64,000 nt of DNA from Gibbula magus (taxonomy: Eukaryota; Mollusca; Gastropoda; Trochida; Trochidae): the NCBI GenBank assembly GCA_936450465.1, contig OW388304.1:38593593-38657592 (forward strand), given 5' to 3'. This document shows, in pieces, positions 25,401 to 32,753 of the stretch; the stretch's first letter is position 1; the number at the start of each line of letters is the position of its first letter. The notes beneath the pieces were generated by a model, which did not search any database, had not been told where the DNA came from, and was given only the letters and a program-made list of their open reading frames with translations. The translations under genes were made by a program, and so were the position numbers.

Positions 25401-28400
25401 CCATGGTTGTGAGAAACTGTCATGTCCCCTTGCTTGGCTTTCTTTTTAGGTTTCTTGACTGAATCAGGAAGTCCCTTTCGATTGGCTCTCAACTTCCCCG
25501 TGGCACCTATTCCCCGCTCCCACAAATTTATGTACAGATTTGTGGACGAATAGTAGTTGTCCATAAAGATATGATGCCCCTGTCCAACGTAGTCGTTCAC
25601 CAAGTCCATGACTACATCATAAGTTTTGCCACCTTCAGAAACCGTGTGTCCCAGTTTATTTATTGGTGAAAAGCACGGGGTGTTACGGCCCGGCATCCTC
25701 CTGTTGTCAGCCAAGTGTAGGTAGGTTATAAGAAGCCAAAACCTGTCTCGGGGCATGCACTTGGCGAAGAAAGGCGTTGAGGTAACATCACTTGTTGACC
25801 AGTAATCAGCAAAGTTTCTCTGCACAACCAATGACATGGCAATTGTCATGGCTACAAATACCTTCATCTCTTCTGCATTAGTGTCTTGCCACTGTTGCAT
25901 TCTTGAACGGGGTCTTAGAATTTTGTCCTCCATTGCTTGTTTGAAATATCTATTGGTTTCCGTTGCCATATCCTCATAGTCATCATTATGTATAAACAAA
26001 TTGAAAAAGTCAATAGGTTCAGGGTTCTCAGGAAGTTCTATGAACTGGCGCAACCCAGTTTGACCAGTGAAAGGCAAGTTTACACGTGGCCGCGGACCAT
26101 CCACCCACTCATCAAACGTCTGTGAATTATCATGATTATATTGTGGTATTTCGGTAAACTCCTCCTCAAAACCACTAAAGTCTTCTTCGGTGGAATTACC
26201 GGCGGCTAGAATCTTTCTGGCAATCTCTGTCTCTATATCACTCAGAGCATCTGTGTCACCATGTTCACTATCTATTACAGTGTCCCGATCATATGCATCA
26301 TCACTGTCAGTTGACTCCATATCAGAGGCTTCATCAGCATGGATCTCGTTGATGAAGTCGTCGTCGCTTGAAACGGCTTCAAAGCTGCGTGTCCTAGTAT
26401 GCAACGCCCTAGGCCGTCGCAGGGCCTTGCGTCCACGTCCGCGCAGCATTCTGCTTCAACCTGTAAATGATTGAAAATGCGTTAGATGTATGCAACATAT
26501 AACATGTGATTAGAGACAATAAACATACAGAGATAATGAATGTGAGCTTCATGGACGTTCATTTGCCAATTTCAGAACCTCCCGGCGCATCTAGGCGCCG
26601 ACGGCTTCTGACATCGCGCCGATTTTTCCGACGCATATGTCAAACGGACCATTTTCTGATTTCCTCGGCGACGTGTAGCACCGGGCGCAAGGCCCGGAAA
26701 ATAAACTACTATGTCAGGGAAGCTCGGGTTGTCAGTTGCCGAATGACTTCTCTTTTCGAGAAGCAGAGCATCCAAGGAGCGGTCTCTCGAGGCGGAGCCC
26801 GGACCCATGGGAGCATACTCCCATGCTCTCCGGGAATTCCCGTCCCCGTCTTCCGCGGCGGACCCCGGATTCAATCGCGGGACAGGTTTCCCATGTTCTC
26901 TTTTGAGAACGAGAGACTCCGAGGAACAATCCTATGGGACGAACCCCGGATTCTATTTGGAATGGGTTCCCATGCCCTCTCGACATATATAGCAGAAACC
27001 TTCATACCTCGGAATGACACGAACCTTTATTTCAAAGTAGAAACAAAAAAATAATTTGCACAAAAAGTTTGGGGGGTGGCGACCAAAAGCGGGGGGGTCC
27101 GCGCACCCCCCGGTAGATATTTATACTTGTGGGTCGGTCCCAAAGATGACGGACCACGCCCATGTTCATGGGAATTTTTTCTCATTATGTCATGGCGAAT
27201 CCCGTCGGAAATTCCCCTGCTCACGAAAAAACTAATACCTAAAAAAGTAATTGTGATACAAAAGAACTTTGGTAATAAAAGTGGTGAGGAATCAAATTCT
27301 CCATCTGCTCAGTTCAGTCCGCTACACATATAAATAATTCTTCAAATCTTATTGAATGAAACGTCTTTTATTCAATAATGTAAAAGATAAAATAATAAAT
27401 TCAATTCAAATGGTTTGGAAAGGTGCGCCCTCGCATTTGAATTTTAGAAATAAAAACCTTTCGCAAATGGCATCAGTAACAAAAATGTTCACGCATTTTT
27501 AGAAACTCCGAAAAGTGAAATATTTTCCTGAGAAAATATTCCCACGAAAAGGCTTTTCCCCGAGCGGCGGGTCCCGTACTCAAATATATTTTCGCTTTTA
27601 TGTTATATTTTTTTTTCCAAAACTGGAAACAAAATTCCGTCATGACAGTTGTTCATCGTGTATAAAGCTCTATATTTGCGTATCAAAAGAACAGTATTTT
27701 AGTTATATATTATCATACTTCTTCACGTATGCGTACATCAATATTGCGGCGCTTCGCGCATGCATAGTTCTTCCCAAAAACATGCGCATTATATCTGGAA
27801 TTAAAGACAATGTTTTTCTCTTTACAATGATGTAACAATTATAAAAATCGGACTTGCGGTTCAAAAGTTATGAAGTGCGAAAATTATACCTTTTGGCGCG
27901 GCGCTTCGCGCATGCAGAGTTCTTCCCGAAAACATGCGTATTATACATGGAATTGAAGACAATGTTTTTCTCTTTACAATGATGTAAAAAATTATAAAAA
28001 TCGGACTTGCGGTTCTCAAGTTATAAAGCCCGTAATGATGGTATATGCTAAGAGCGCCACTTATTCAAAGCCGAATATCACCTTCTGCGCGACACCTGGC
28101 ACATCAAAAGTTATTGCCGAAAATACACGTATTTTATATGGAATTGAAGACAATTCTTTTATCTATATACTGATAAAAAAATTATGAAAATATCCCAAGT
28201 AGTTTCTTAGAAATAGAGCGCCGAGGCATTTGGGGTAAATGCGCCACATGTATCAAAATTCAAAAGTGAGAAAGTCGCCTATCTCTGTGCGATTGCTGTA
28301 TTTTCAGTTATGTTAGCGCAATTGCGATTTTTATATGGGAATAAAGGCCATTCTTTCCTCTTTATTTTGGTATAAAAAAAATGAAAACAACCAATTGGTT

Positions 28401-31400
28401 CATATGATACGAAGTGCGAGAGAAAGGTAGCTTATCGCAATATCTTCCCGTAATTAGAGGCTATCTGCCCATGTGGCGAGATGCGAGACAGATAAGCATA
28501 GGCTATCTGCCCATGTGGCGGGATGCGAGACAGATAAGCCTGTACGGGCCTATCTCACCCCGGGGCAGTGCAGACACTTAAGTGATAATTAGCCGCCGGG
28601 CAGTGTAGCCATCGGAGCGAAGCAGGACAAAATTGGCCTTTTGTAAAGCTAATTATCGATGCGTTACGGGTCAACAATGCACACGCAAATTTGTGTGAAT
28701 TTTGCTGGACGTTCTGACCAGACACTGAAGAAAGCTTTATTCTCATTGCGGGCTGCGAGGCATAAATACAGCCATTCTCATGCAGCGAGTCACGGAAACA
28801 ATCGACTCGGGACCCGGTATGGGGGATAGAGAAGTACTTAGACAGCCGTGAATTCTTCTAAGTAAGCGATCCGGGATCCGTATTGAGGTACCTCAGAATC
28901 GCTTATAGCCCGCCCGGATAATTCCGGGACCCGCATGTTAAGGGTTAATCTGTTGATTCCGTTTCCGAATCCGAACGCCAATTAACCGTAACGGATTAGT
29001 TAGTTACAACTATTAATGCTTCATTAATCCGGTGGTTCATCAAAAGCGTTCGGGTAATCCCCTTGACAAGCGATCATCACACTGATTGGATCGGTTAACT
29101 TCAATTACAGTGGATTGACACGGGAGTTGAGCGTGTCAGTAGTTTGTGATTTTGATAAACTGTAATGTCTTACATTGTGTCAGTAGTTTGTGATAGAAAT
29201 AAATTGAATATCCAGCTCTTTTGATATTCTAAATACGTTCTCTTCTGTTTGTAGAATCAAAGGGAATAAACTCCATCTTGTTTGTTCATTTCAGTAGTCC
29301 GAACATTTTACTATCCGAACGTTTTTGATGAAAAACGGAAGCGTTCGGATTATCGAGGCCTGACTGTATATGTATATATTCTTAATCTTGTTAAATCACA
29401 TGACATCCTCCTGTATAAATGTTTGAATAGAGAGTTCAAAGGATGCCTCACGGATCCCTTGGTTGTCATTATTGTCAAAAACAGGGTCCAGCCCTCAAAA
29501 CAAACATCCTTGATACGTCACTGCCCCTGGCACTGGCAATGCTGTTTTATTCCGGACCCACAGGTAAAGGTGATTCACGTCAGCCTGAGTTGAACAATCA
29601 ACATGTGTTAACATTGCAAATCCATGACAGGCCATGCGAGGTGGAGACAAGAAAGCGTCCCCTGAACCACACCGCCGGTCCAGCGAGTCCCTCATCTCTG
29701 GGGACCACGCCATGATGAGGACTTACTCCCAGAGGACGGTCACCACTCGCACATCCAAGGTCACCAGGACCACGTCCTCAGCTTCAGGTCGGTAACTAAG
29801 TCATAAAAAATTCATTTATTATATGCTAAGCGATATGAGACTGAGTTTTCTCAGTTTGAGAAAATATGTTCTCATCACTGCAGTTTGAAATCACTTTTTC
29901 CACAGGGGCGTGTATCGCTTAGAAATAGTGTTTGAAAGACATATACCTATACAACTTCCCAATGCAAGGCATAACTCTTGCCAGTCTCCATTACTGCCTG
30001 ATTTAGGCCTTGCAGTATTTCCTCAAGAAATCTGTGTTTAGAAATCTAGGCCTGCTATGCATTTCTGGTGCAGCGATTCACTATCTTGACACAACAAAAG
30101 CAAGGGAAATACTGCAAGGCTTAAATCAGCCAGTAATGGAGACTGGCAAGAGTTATGCCTTGCGTTTGGAAGTTGATACCTATAAAGACCCTACCCTCCT
30201 ACTATATAGAAGGAAAGGGATGTAACGACGAAACCACCTCATGCTCATTCAAAGTCATATTTCACATCAAAAACAATTTTGTATGGCACAGTCGATGCCT
30301 ACGATACGAAAGCTAAATGAGATTATGATAGAAAATGTAGTACAGAATACATTTGGAACAGTGGATTCATTAAAAAAATCCAAAGAATTCACTATTTCCA
30401 TCCCGGACTAACCTGGGGACCGCAAGTTAAGAATTAATCCATGTTTGACATCACGAAACATGCATTTGTAATAATTTGCATCTTATGAAATTATATTTAA
30501 ATATTTTGGCACAAGTACTAAGTTTGTAAATTTTGGTGCTCATTCATCGGAGTGAGTGAGTTGGGGTTTAACTCCGCTTTCAAGAGTATTTCACTTACAT
30601 CGCGGCTGCTAGTATTATTGCAGGGAGAAAGCCCGCAATGCCATGTGGCTATGCATTGCGGTGAAACCTGCGAGCAATAGCTGGAACTAGCGAACCATGG
30701 GTGGTACTGCACTGAAATTCAGTGAAGCATTGCACCCAAACCTTACTGGGTGTAGAACAGTTCTCTACTGCAGACAAAGTTGTCGTGCCCCTGGCGGGAT
30801 TCGAACCCCGGACCTCTTGATCCGAAGCCGAATAATCAATGATCCTCATGAAATGGATTCTTCACCACATGTGTAGTGTAAATCTGCCATGCAAAGCAAT
30901 GTGATTGACAACCAGATTATTCTGTGTTCAGATTAGGGGTATGTATTGCAAAGATTTTTAGCTCATCGTCAATCAGTGTCTGTCATCCGTCATCCATAAA
31001 CTTTTCACATTTTCGACTTCTCCTTCAAAACCACTGCACCCTCAAAGCTTTAATTTTGTGGGGAAGTTTCTATCACCTAATAAATCAAAGTTTGTCAACT
31101 TGGTCCTGATCCCCCCTTCAAATATGTTCGTGGCAGCCATTTTCCCAAAACCTTTGAATCTTCTTCTCCTAAATCAGTTGACACAGGAAGCTGAAAGTTT
31201 TAGAGTAACATATTCATTACATGGAGACTAAAGTGTGTTTATTTGGTCTTTCTCCCCCCTCAAATTTGGACATGACTTGGTGTCCACCCGAAAATCTTTA
31301 AACAACTTCTCTCCAAAAATCAATGATGCTAGGAAGCTTAAAGTTCGGGAATATGATCTTTGTTAGATGAGGACTAAGGTAAATTTTATTGCCATACTTT

Positions 31401-32753
31401 TAAAAATAAAGGCTTGGCAGGGGGTTCAACTTAAAGTGGGAGAGGTAGAAGATAGGGAAGGAAGGGGCATTGGGGGATTGGGGGCTACAACTACTAGAGG
31501 TGACTATTGACCCAAAGAGACTATTGCTATAGCGATAGTCTATTGCCAATTACTATTGTGATAGCGATAGACTATTGTAACTCACTATTACAATAACTAT
31601 TGCGATAGGTTTTTTTGTACAAATACGCAATAATCAGCTAGATTATAGGTTTTAGGAGAAATGTTTAATTGATGTAAGGACTATAGAACCAAAATAAGTA
31701 AAGAAATCATACATGAAAAGACTTTTTGTCATTTTGCTATTTCCTATCTCTAGTTCTTCCCTTTTGACATTCTAAAATGAAAAATCTTGAATTAAATGCA
31801 GTGAGGCTTGTGTGTATCATTCATAATTAAGGGAAATTTAATAGTTTCGATAGTATCGATAGTTACCCTTACTATTGCGATAGCGATAGTGTTTTTGTTA
31901 TCGATATAGTACTATTGCCAAGCCAACTATTGCGATACATCGATAGTTCGATGTATTGTTACACCCCTAACAACTACTCGTACTTTAATCTGATGTCCAT
32001 AAAGCACTTTAAGAAGGCATTTTCACAAGATTTTAAAATGATTTAAGAATTAAAATTATGTTTGAAAATGTCCTGTTTGCAGCTGGGAAAGCTTCCCTAA
32101 GCCTAACGCCACCTAGCCCAACATGGAGGAAATCCAGCACCCCAACTAAACCCTCCCAGGGGAGTAGCAACTGGGACCCGCTGTACGCTGTGGCAGAACA
32201 CCCCTATGTAGGTCAGCTGTCGTGTGATCTCTCTTTCCGTTCAGGTGAGTAGTTATGATAGGTGATTTTTTCCTTTTGGGGGTTTGAACGTTTTAAACAA
32301 TATTTTTTCCTGTTTCCACAGCAACAATTTTGACTTTGTTTATTGAAAGGGTAGAGTTTCTTTCCGAAGCGGATTTTAAAAACTGGTGGTGTGGCAAGCT
32401 GTTGCTACAGTCAATGCTGGTGATTGTTGCCTTACTCTGAAGGTTTGGGTTCGAATCGACTCGACCCGAAAAAGTACAAGAATTTGTACTATTGAAGGTA
32501 GTGTTATCCCAAATATAACCATCATATATGTCAATAGCAACTGGGAAACTTGATTTGCTGATTTATGGGTAATTAAGTTATGATATATTTGAATGAAAAC
32601 GGAATGACAATTATTATAATGTTATATATGTTTTGACTTGCAGGAGACAAGATTGAGGTGCTGACGAGAACAAACAAACAGTTTGATTGGTGGGAGGGAA
32701 CGGTGAATGGCAAGATTGGAATATTCCCTGCAAACTTTGTCAGAGTCTTGTAG
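10370..32753 (+). CDS. SH3YL1: SH3YL1: SYLF and SH3 domain protein (gene span, 8 coding exons)
   Basis: Coding exons 10370-10484, 17580-17714, 19893-19957, 20674-20915, 22369-22573, 29631-29787, 32083-32244 and 32644-32753 join in phase (1191 bases) into a 396-residue protein with a stop at 32751. Residues 1 to about 215 form the SYLF (Ysc84-type) lipid-binding domain; visible marks are [36 protein letters not shown] and LTLGG..PLGRN. Residues about 338-396 form an SH3 domain ([20 protein letters not shown]). Known members bind phosphoinositides and act at dorsal membrane ruffles with actin regulators; that role is family knowledge. The ~110-residue Ser/Thr/Pro-rich linker makes the protein longer than the ~340-residue human one. 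Introns are full of transposons. Confidence 0.95.
10504..10864. repeat. MITE family A, copy 1
   Basis: Starts TTAAAGGGGCAGTAGCACG 19 bases inside SH3YL1 intron 1 and ends CGTGCTACTGCCCCTTTAA. The 361-bp body is AT-rich with a conserved ATAAACTATCATTATAAATG word. Seven further copies lie in this window. No coding capacity. Confidence 0.85.
10884..11173. repeat. MITE family M with nested SINE tail
   Basis: Inverted ends CAACTTCCAAACGCAAGGC and its complement ending 11173, flanked by an imperfect 9-base repeat (GTTTTCTAA / GTTTCCTTA). A second unit at about 11023-11093 (GAGTGAGTTATTGTTTAACGC) interrupts it and resembles the tail word at 17443-17507. Confidence 0.75.
11262..13375. repeat. GACGCC-type element disrupted by a second element
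   Basis: The left end GCCGTATTCATCCTAATAAA pairs with the right end TTCTATTATGGCGAATACGG (to about 13374), with repeated AACGCCC words next to both ends. Most of the interior is the separate element 11449-13142. Related to 51551-52422 by end sequence. Confidence 0.6.
11449..13142. repeat. ~1.7-kb element with AAGGCCCCTTTACACAGA ends
   Basis: The ends AAGGCCCCTTTACACAGA and TCTGTGTAAAGGGGCCTT are inverted repeats. About 430 bp next to each end are rich in repeated GCGTCC, CCATTGAGCGACC and CCTCTGTGC words. The centre, about 11890-12620, is AT-rich and may be a further insertion. The frames of 74-105 codons here are short and antisense to each other, so I do not call a gene. Confidence 0.65.
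13673..13707 (+). repeat. Family H tail only
   Basis: GATGAGCTACAGAGCCAATGGC then TTTATTTTT, the same hairpin tail as at 16279 and 34693, without an adjacent head. Confidence 0.55.
13879..16312 (+). repeat. Family H element, long copy
   Basis: The head TTTTTAGCTTATGGCATGGC begins at 13879. An internal tandem unit of about 150 bp follows (ACTCCTT..GCCAATGGGGATTCTAAATTG, GACCCC..GGGTCACAGGGGTCA), present about three times to 14450. The tail AGCCTGATGAGCTACAGAGCC ends near 16312. 14500-16130 is AT-rich filler without recognisable coding content, possibly later insertions. Confidence 0.6.
16309..17125. repeat. Repeat with two related ~200-bp units and an internal hairpin
   Basis: 16309-16520 and 16820-16990 share, in order, GACCAGTG, TTGACGTCATAAAACAAT, CCTAGCGGC and a following GAAAA block. 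Between and after them are GGCAATGAAATACTGGG and the inverted pair GAGGTAGAAAGGTTATATTT / GTGATCTTTCTACCTCAC. The same design recurs inverted at 36420-36740. Confidence 0.5.
17133..17546. repeat. MITE with AAATAAAGGGACTGGACTC ends
   Basis: CATAAAATAAAGGGACTGGA (17141 on) pairs with TCCAGTCCCTTTATTTTATAG (to about 17541). Inside, 17443-17507 carries a GAGTGAGTGAGTGAGTGAAT/TTAACGCCGCTTC unit shared with 11023-11093. It ends only about 30 bases before the SH3YL1 exon 2 acceptor. Confidence 0.7.
17580..17714 (+). CDS. SH3YL1: SH3YL1 coding exon 2
   Basis: Acceptor ATATTCCTCAG, phase 1 in; donor GGTTAGT, phase 1 out. Encodes residues 39-83, including [19 protein letters not shown], the most conserved stretch of the SYLF domain, and an acidic EDADEDSD insert before the next exon. 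Confidence 0.95.
17750..17885 (+). repeat. SINE remnant
   Basis: GTAGTGGTTAGCATGCTGAC is an A-box-like tRNA start, followed by the widespread SINE body word TGTCCCTGGGAAAGGCACTTTA and AAATGGGTACCTGG. It lies just after SH3YL1 exon 2. The B box is lost. Confidence 0.55.
17890..18725. repeat. Dispersed element E, copy 1
   Basis: About 830 bp matching 50403-51220 in inverted orientation. One end contains a long internal palindrome (GGATTATCTGTCCCGAGTTA versus ACGAGGGACAGATAATTTG). The other end reads AAAACTTTAATACCCGGCAT then GCCCGCTTGGGTGAG. Shared inner word: GTTCCGTCAACCAATCAAAA. No frame of note. Confidence 0.7.
18382..18420. promoter_or_regulatory. Three TGACGTCA (CRE/ATF) palindromes in a row
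   Basis: Perfect TGACGTCA octamers at 18382-18389, 18397-18404 and 18413-18420, spaced by 7 and 8 bases, inside element E in an SH3YL1 intron. TGACGTCA is the established binding site of CREB/ATF proteins. That these sites act here is speculative. The sister copy near 50725-50750 keeps only parts of them. Confidence 0.35.
18797..19468. repeat. Dispersed element D, copy 2
   Basis: Inverted counterpart of 8795-9471, starting TTAAAGGATAGATGTAATG. It carries the same AGGAGCAGGTC-region, ATTGCATAAACATGTG and TTTTATGCTCAATTGATTC landmarks. Family-B-like sequence continues from 19480 to 19740. Confidence 0.72.
19893..19957 (+). CDS. SH3YL1: SH3YL1 coding exon 3
   Basis: A 65-base exon with acceptor TGTCCTTCAG, phase 1 in, and donor GGTGAGT, phase 0 out. 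Encodes [21 protein letters not shown], the glycine-rich core of the SYLF domain. Confidence 0.95.
20036..20346 (+). repeat. tRNA-derived SINE (family S), + strand
   Basis: GGCGGATAGCCCAGTGGTTAG (A box) and GGGGTTCGATTCCCACC (B box) head, the conserved body, and an end in AAACCCCAACTCACC then CTCACCTCAC. It sits in SH3YL1 intron 3. G-rich sequence follows at 20375-20540. Confidence 0.88.
20674..20915 (+). CDS. SH3YL1: SH3YL1 coding exon 4
   Basis: Acceptor ATTCTCTTCAG; donor AAGTGAGT, phase 2 out. Encodes residues 106-185 ([45 protein letters not shown]), the second half of the SYLF domain with high similarity to the vertebrate protein. Confidence 0.95.
21089..21527. repeat. MITE family B copy, internally rearranged
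   Basis: GAAGGTTCTATCTGGGTATT at 21090 pairs with GGTGATAGAACTTTCCCCTT ending 21527. The interior shares CTCGCAGC-type and AATGAGAACTGAAGCCAT words with 7339-7757. A further fragment lies at 21700-21770 (CATTTCATGTAATG..AGAACTCCCTCTTTAAA). Confidence 0.55.
21955..22297 (+). repeat. Family H element, short copy
   Basis: Head TTTTTAGCCCATCTGGCC, one internal unit (AGACTCCTCAGCCAAAGAGG, GGTCACAGGGGTCATGACC), tail TTAGCTCCAGAGCCAATGGC then TCTATTTA. About 340 bp, in SH3YL1 intron 4 just before exon 5. Confidence 0.65.
22336..22368 (+). repeat. Family H tail forming the exon 5 splice acceptor
   Basis: GGCTACAGAGACCATGGCCC then TATTTTTGCCAG matches the family H tail (compare 50-95: GCTACAGAGCCCATGGCTCT then ATTTTTACAG). 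The AG at 22367-22368 is the SH3YL1 exon 5 acceptor, and the T-run of the tail is its pyrimidine tract. The splice site is a sequence reading; its origin from the repeat is inference. Confidence 0.55.
22369..22573 (+). CDS. SH3YL1: SH3YL1 coding exon 5
   Basis: Phase 2 in, phase 0 out (donor GGGTGAGC). Encodes residues 186-254: [19 protein letters not shown] closes the SYLF domain, and a helical, Ala/His/Lys-rich stretch ([20 protein letters not shown]) follows. Confidence 0.93.
23390..24400 (+). repeat. Left subterminal repeat array of the piggyBac element
   Basis: Five to six loosely conserved units spaced about 150-200 bp (one gap is longer) share TTGAAGACAATTTATTCCTC, TTTACAATGATATAAAAATT and a following ATGGTTC. 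Units centre near 23435, 23590, 23970, 24170 and 24355. A separate triple repeat of GACCTCCTCGA lies at 23757-23790. Confidence 0.75.
24656..26449 (-). CDS. piggyBac-type transposase, catalytic domain deleted
   Basis: Open frame of 597 codons from ATG 26449 to a stop at 24656. In order: an acidic N-terminus (residues ~28-110), a dimerisation/insertion region (~145-250, with [20 protein letters not shown]), FMDNYYSS with the second catalytic Asp at 297, GGVDRADQM with Asp 404 and 407, and a C-terminal Cys/His zinc-binding domain (C517, C520, C553, C556, C561, C565, H570). Between residues about 250 and 270 the frame goes from NRRMPGRN straight to [14 protein letters not shown]. The segment that in this family carries the first catalytic Asp (usual form DESM..KGR) is absent. 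The frame is otherwise intact, so the deletion is in-frame and the enzyme should be catalytically dead. Confidence 0.92.
   Translation of the reverse strand: MLRGRGRKALRRPRALHTRTRSFEAVSSDDDFINEIHADEASDMESTDSDDAYDRDTVIDSEHGDTDALSDIETEIARKILAAGNSTEEDFSGFEEEFTEIPQYNHDNSQTFDEWVDGPRPRVNLPFTGQTGLRQFIELPENPEPIDFFNLFIHNDDYEDMATETNRYFKQAMEDKILRPRSRMQQWQDTNAEEMKVFVAMTIAMSLVVQRNFADYWSTSDVTSTPFFAKCMPRDRFWLLITYLHLADNRRMPGRNTPCFSPINKLGHTVSEGGKTYDVVMDLVNDYVGQGHHIFMDNYYSSTNLYINLWERGIGATGKLRANRKGLPDSVKKPKKKAKQGDMTVSHNHGLLVLRYEDRKSVLLMSTVEDTQLEQTGKKNRATGEPVLKPRIVTAYNKYMGGVDRADQMLSYTPFRVKTLKWWKRVWFHVLNVAMLNSYIVYKEYSKDKPLKTSREYRKALAQHIVTFADKEQVPSLCRRPRGRPSTSDESVTRLHGRHFPTKIEPVGRKKNVTRMCVVCSKAKRAVLAKQIEEGNGPARKKKRVGRESSYECTDCNVSLCAAPCFKLYHIATDYSRAYITATEKERNEEGNEEEEN
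26450..27480. other. piggyBac internal non-coding region upstream of the transposase
   Basis: GC-richer than its surroundings, with repeated TCCCATG / CCCGGATTC words (26800-26980). Its 182-codon + strand frame (26506-27054) and overlapping antisense frames show no known motif. The transposase promoter would be expected here, but I see no diagnostic box. Confidence 0.4.
27780..28400 (+). repeat. Right subterminal repeat array of the piggyBac element
   Basis: Four units near 27815, 27965, 28155 and 28355 repeat the left-array words (GGAATTGAAGACAATGTTTT, CTCTTTACAATGATGTAA, AATCGGACTTGCGGTTC) in the same orientation as the left array. 28469-28540 adds a tandem pair of a ~39-bp unit (GGCTATCTGCCCATGTGGCG). 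Confidence 0.75.
29631..29787 (+). CDS. SH3YL1: SH3YL1 coding exon 6
   Basis: Acceptor ATCCATGACAG; donor GGTCGGT, phase 1 out. The alternative donor three bases on would put a stop in the next exon, so this one is preferred. Encodes residues 255-306, a basic Ser/Thr-rich linker ([29 protein letters not shown]) without a known fold and not recognisable in the human protein. Confidence 0.85.
29903..30225. repeat. Second copy of the 1908-2066 MITE, split
   Basis: AGGGGCGTGTATCGCTTAGA to ATACCTATA (29904-29951) and ATACCTATA to GGAAAGGG (30176-30222) are two parts of a copy of the 1908-2066 family. They are separated by the family M insertion 29952-30175. Confidence 0.7.
29952..30175. mobile_element. 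Family M MITE, Mutator-like, with exact 9-bp target duplication
   Basis: 224 bp with CAACTTCC..GGAAGTTG inverted ends (arms about 60 bp, including GCAAGGCATAACTCTTGCC and its complement). ATACCTATA stands on both sides (29943-29951 and 30176-30184). A 9-bp duplication is typical of Mutator-like elements. It is non-autonomous. Confidence 0.8.
30551..30832 (-). repeat. tRNA-derived SINE (family S), 5'-truncated
   Basis: - strand copy with body, B box (GGGTTCGAATCCCGCCAGG on the - strand) and GTTAAACCCCAACTCACTC tail. The A-box end stops at about 30832, where other copies continue. Confidence 0.85.
30955..31490 (+). repeat. Diverged family H head and internal units
   Basis: TTTTTAGCTCATCGTCAATC, then AACTTTTCACATTTTCGACT and three diverged ~115-bp units each containing CTTCTCC..AA and GAAGCTGAAAGTT or similar. 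No hairpin tail is found before the next element at 31494. Confidence 0.45.
31494..31972. repeat. CGATAG-rich MITE, copy 1
   Basis: Begins GGTGACTATTGACCCAAAGA and ends TATTGTTACACCCCTA. Multiple GCGATAG / CTATCGC words cluster near both ends, around an AT-rich centre shared with 35084-35534. Inverted terminal words are AGGGGTGAC-type and GTTACACCCCT. It lies in SH3YL1 intron 6. Confidence 0.75.
32083..32244 (+). CDS. SH3YL1: SH3YL1 coding exon 7
   Basis: Acceptor CCTGTTTGCAG; donor GGTGAGT, phase 1 out. Residues 307-360: a Pro/Ser-rich linker ([12 protein letters not shown], a possible SH3-ligand-like stretch), then the first half of the SH3 domain ([19 protein letters not shown]). Confidence 0.95.
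32390..32520 (+). repeat. tRNA-derived SINE remnant, second family
   Basis: B-box-like GGGTTCGAATCGACTCG followed by AAAGTACAAGAATTTGTACT and GAAGGTAGTG, matching 1830-1897. Confidence 0.45.
32644..32753 (+). CDS. SH3YL1: SH3YL1 coding exon 8 and stop
   Basis: Acceptor TTGACTTGCAG. Completes the SH3 domain: GDKIEVL, DWWEG (Trp 376 and 377 of the ligand groove) and [11 protein letters not shown], then TAG at 32751-32753, at the usual family C-terminus. Confidence 0.96.

Larger units (their letters stand above)
23050..28944 (-). mobile_element. piggyBac transposon, 5.9 kb
   Basis: Begins CCCTTACGTTGCG and ends CGCATGTTAAGGG (10 of 13 inverted matches), flanked by TTAA at 23046-23049 and 28945-28948, the exact target duplication of piggyBac. 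It encodes a piggyBac-type transposase (24656-26449) on the - strand. It is long for the family because arrays of related repeats flank the gene on both sides. Sequence outside the two TTAA copies rejoins as the pogo-like element. Confidence 0.9.
22936..29366. mobile_element. Pogo/Tigger-like non-autonomous element split by a piggyBac insertion
   Basis: Ends CAGTCAAGCCGCGATGGTCC and the complement of GGATTATCGAGGCCTGACTG are inverted repeats flanked by TA (22934-22935, 29367-29368), the pattern of pogo-group Tc1/mariner elements. Without the nested piggyBac only about 530 bp remain, with no transposase. AATCCGAACG words recur next to both ends. It lies in SH3YL1 intron 5. Confidence 0.75.

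Noticed and set aside
26506..27054. 182-codon + strand frame in the piggyBac element
   Set aside because: No recognisable domain; repetitive GC-rich words and overlapping antisense frames suggest a chance frame.
29788..29796. Alternative SH3YL1 exon 6 donor three bases downstream
   Set aside because: It would shift the phase and put a stop within exon 7; the phase-1 donor joins cleanly to the Pro-rich linker and SH3 domain.
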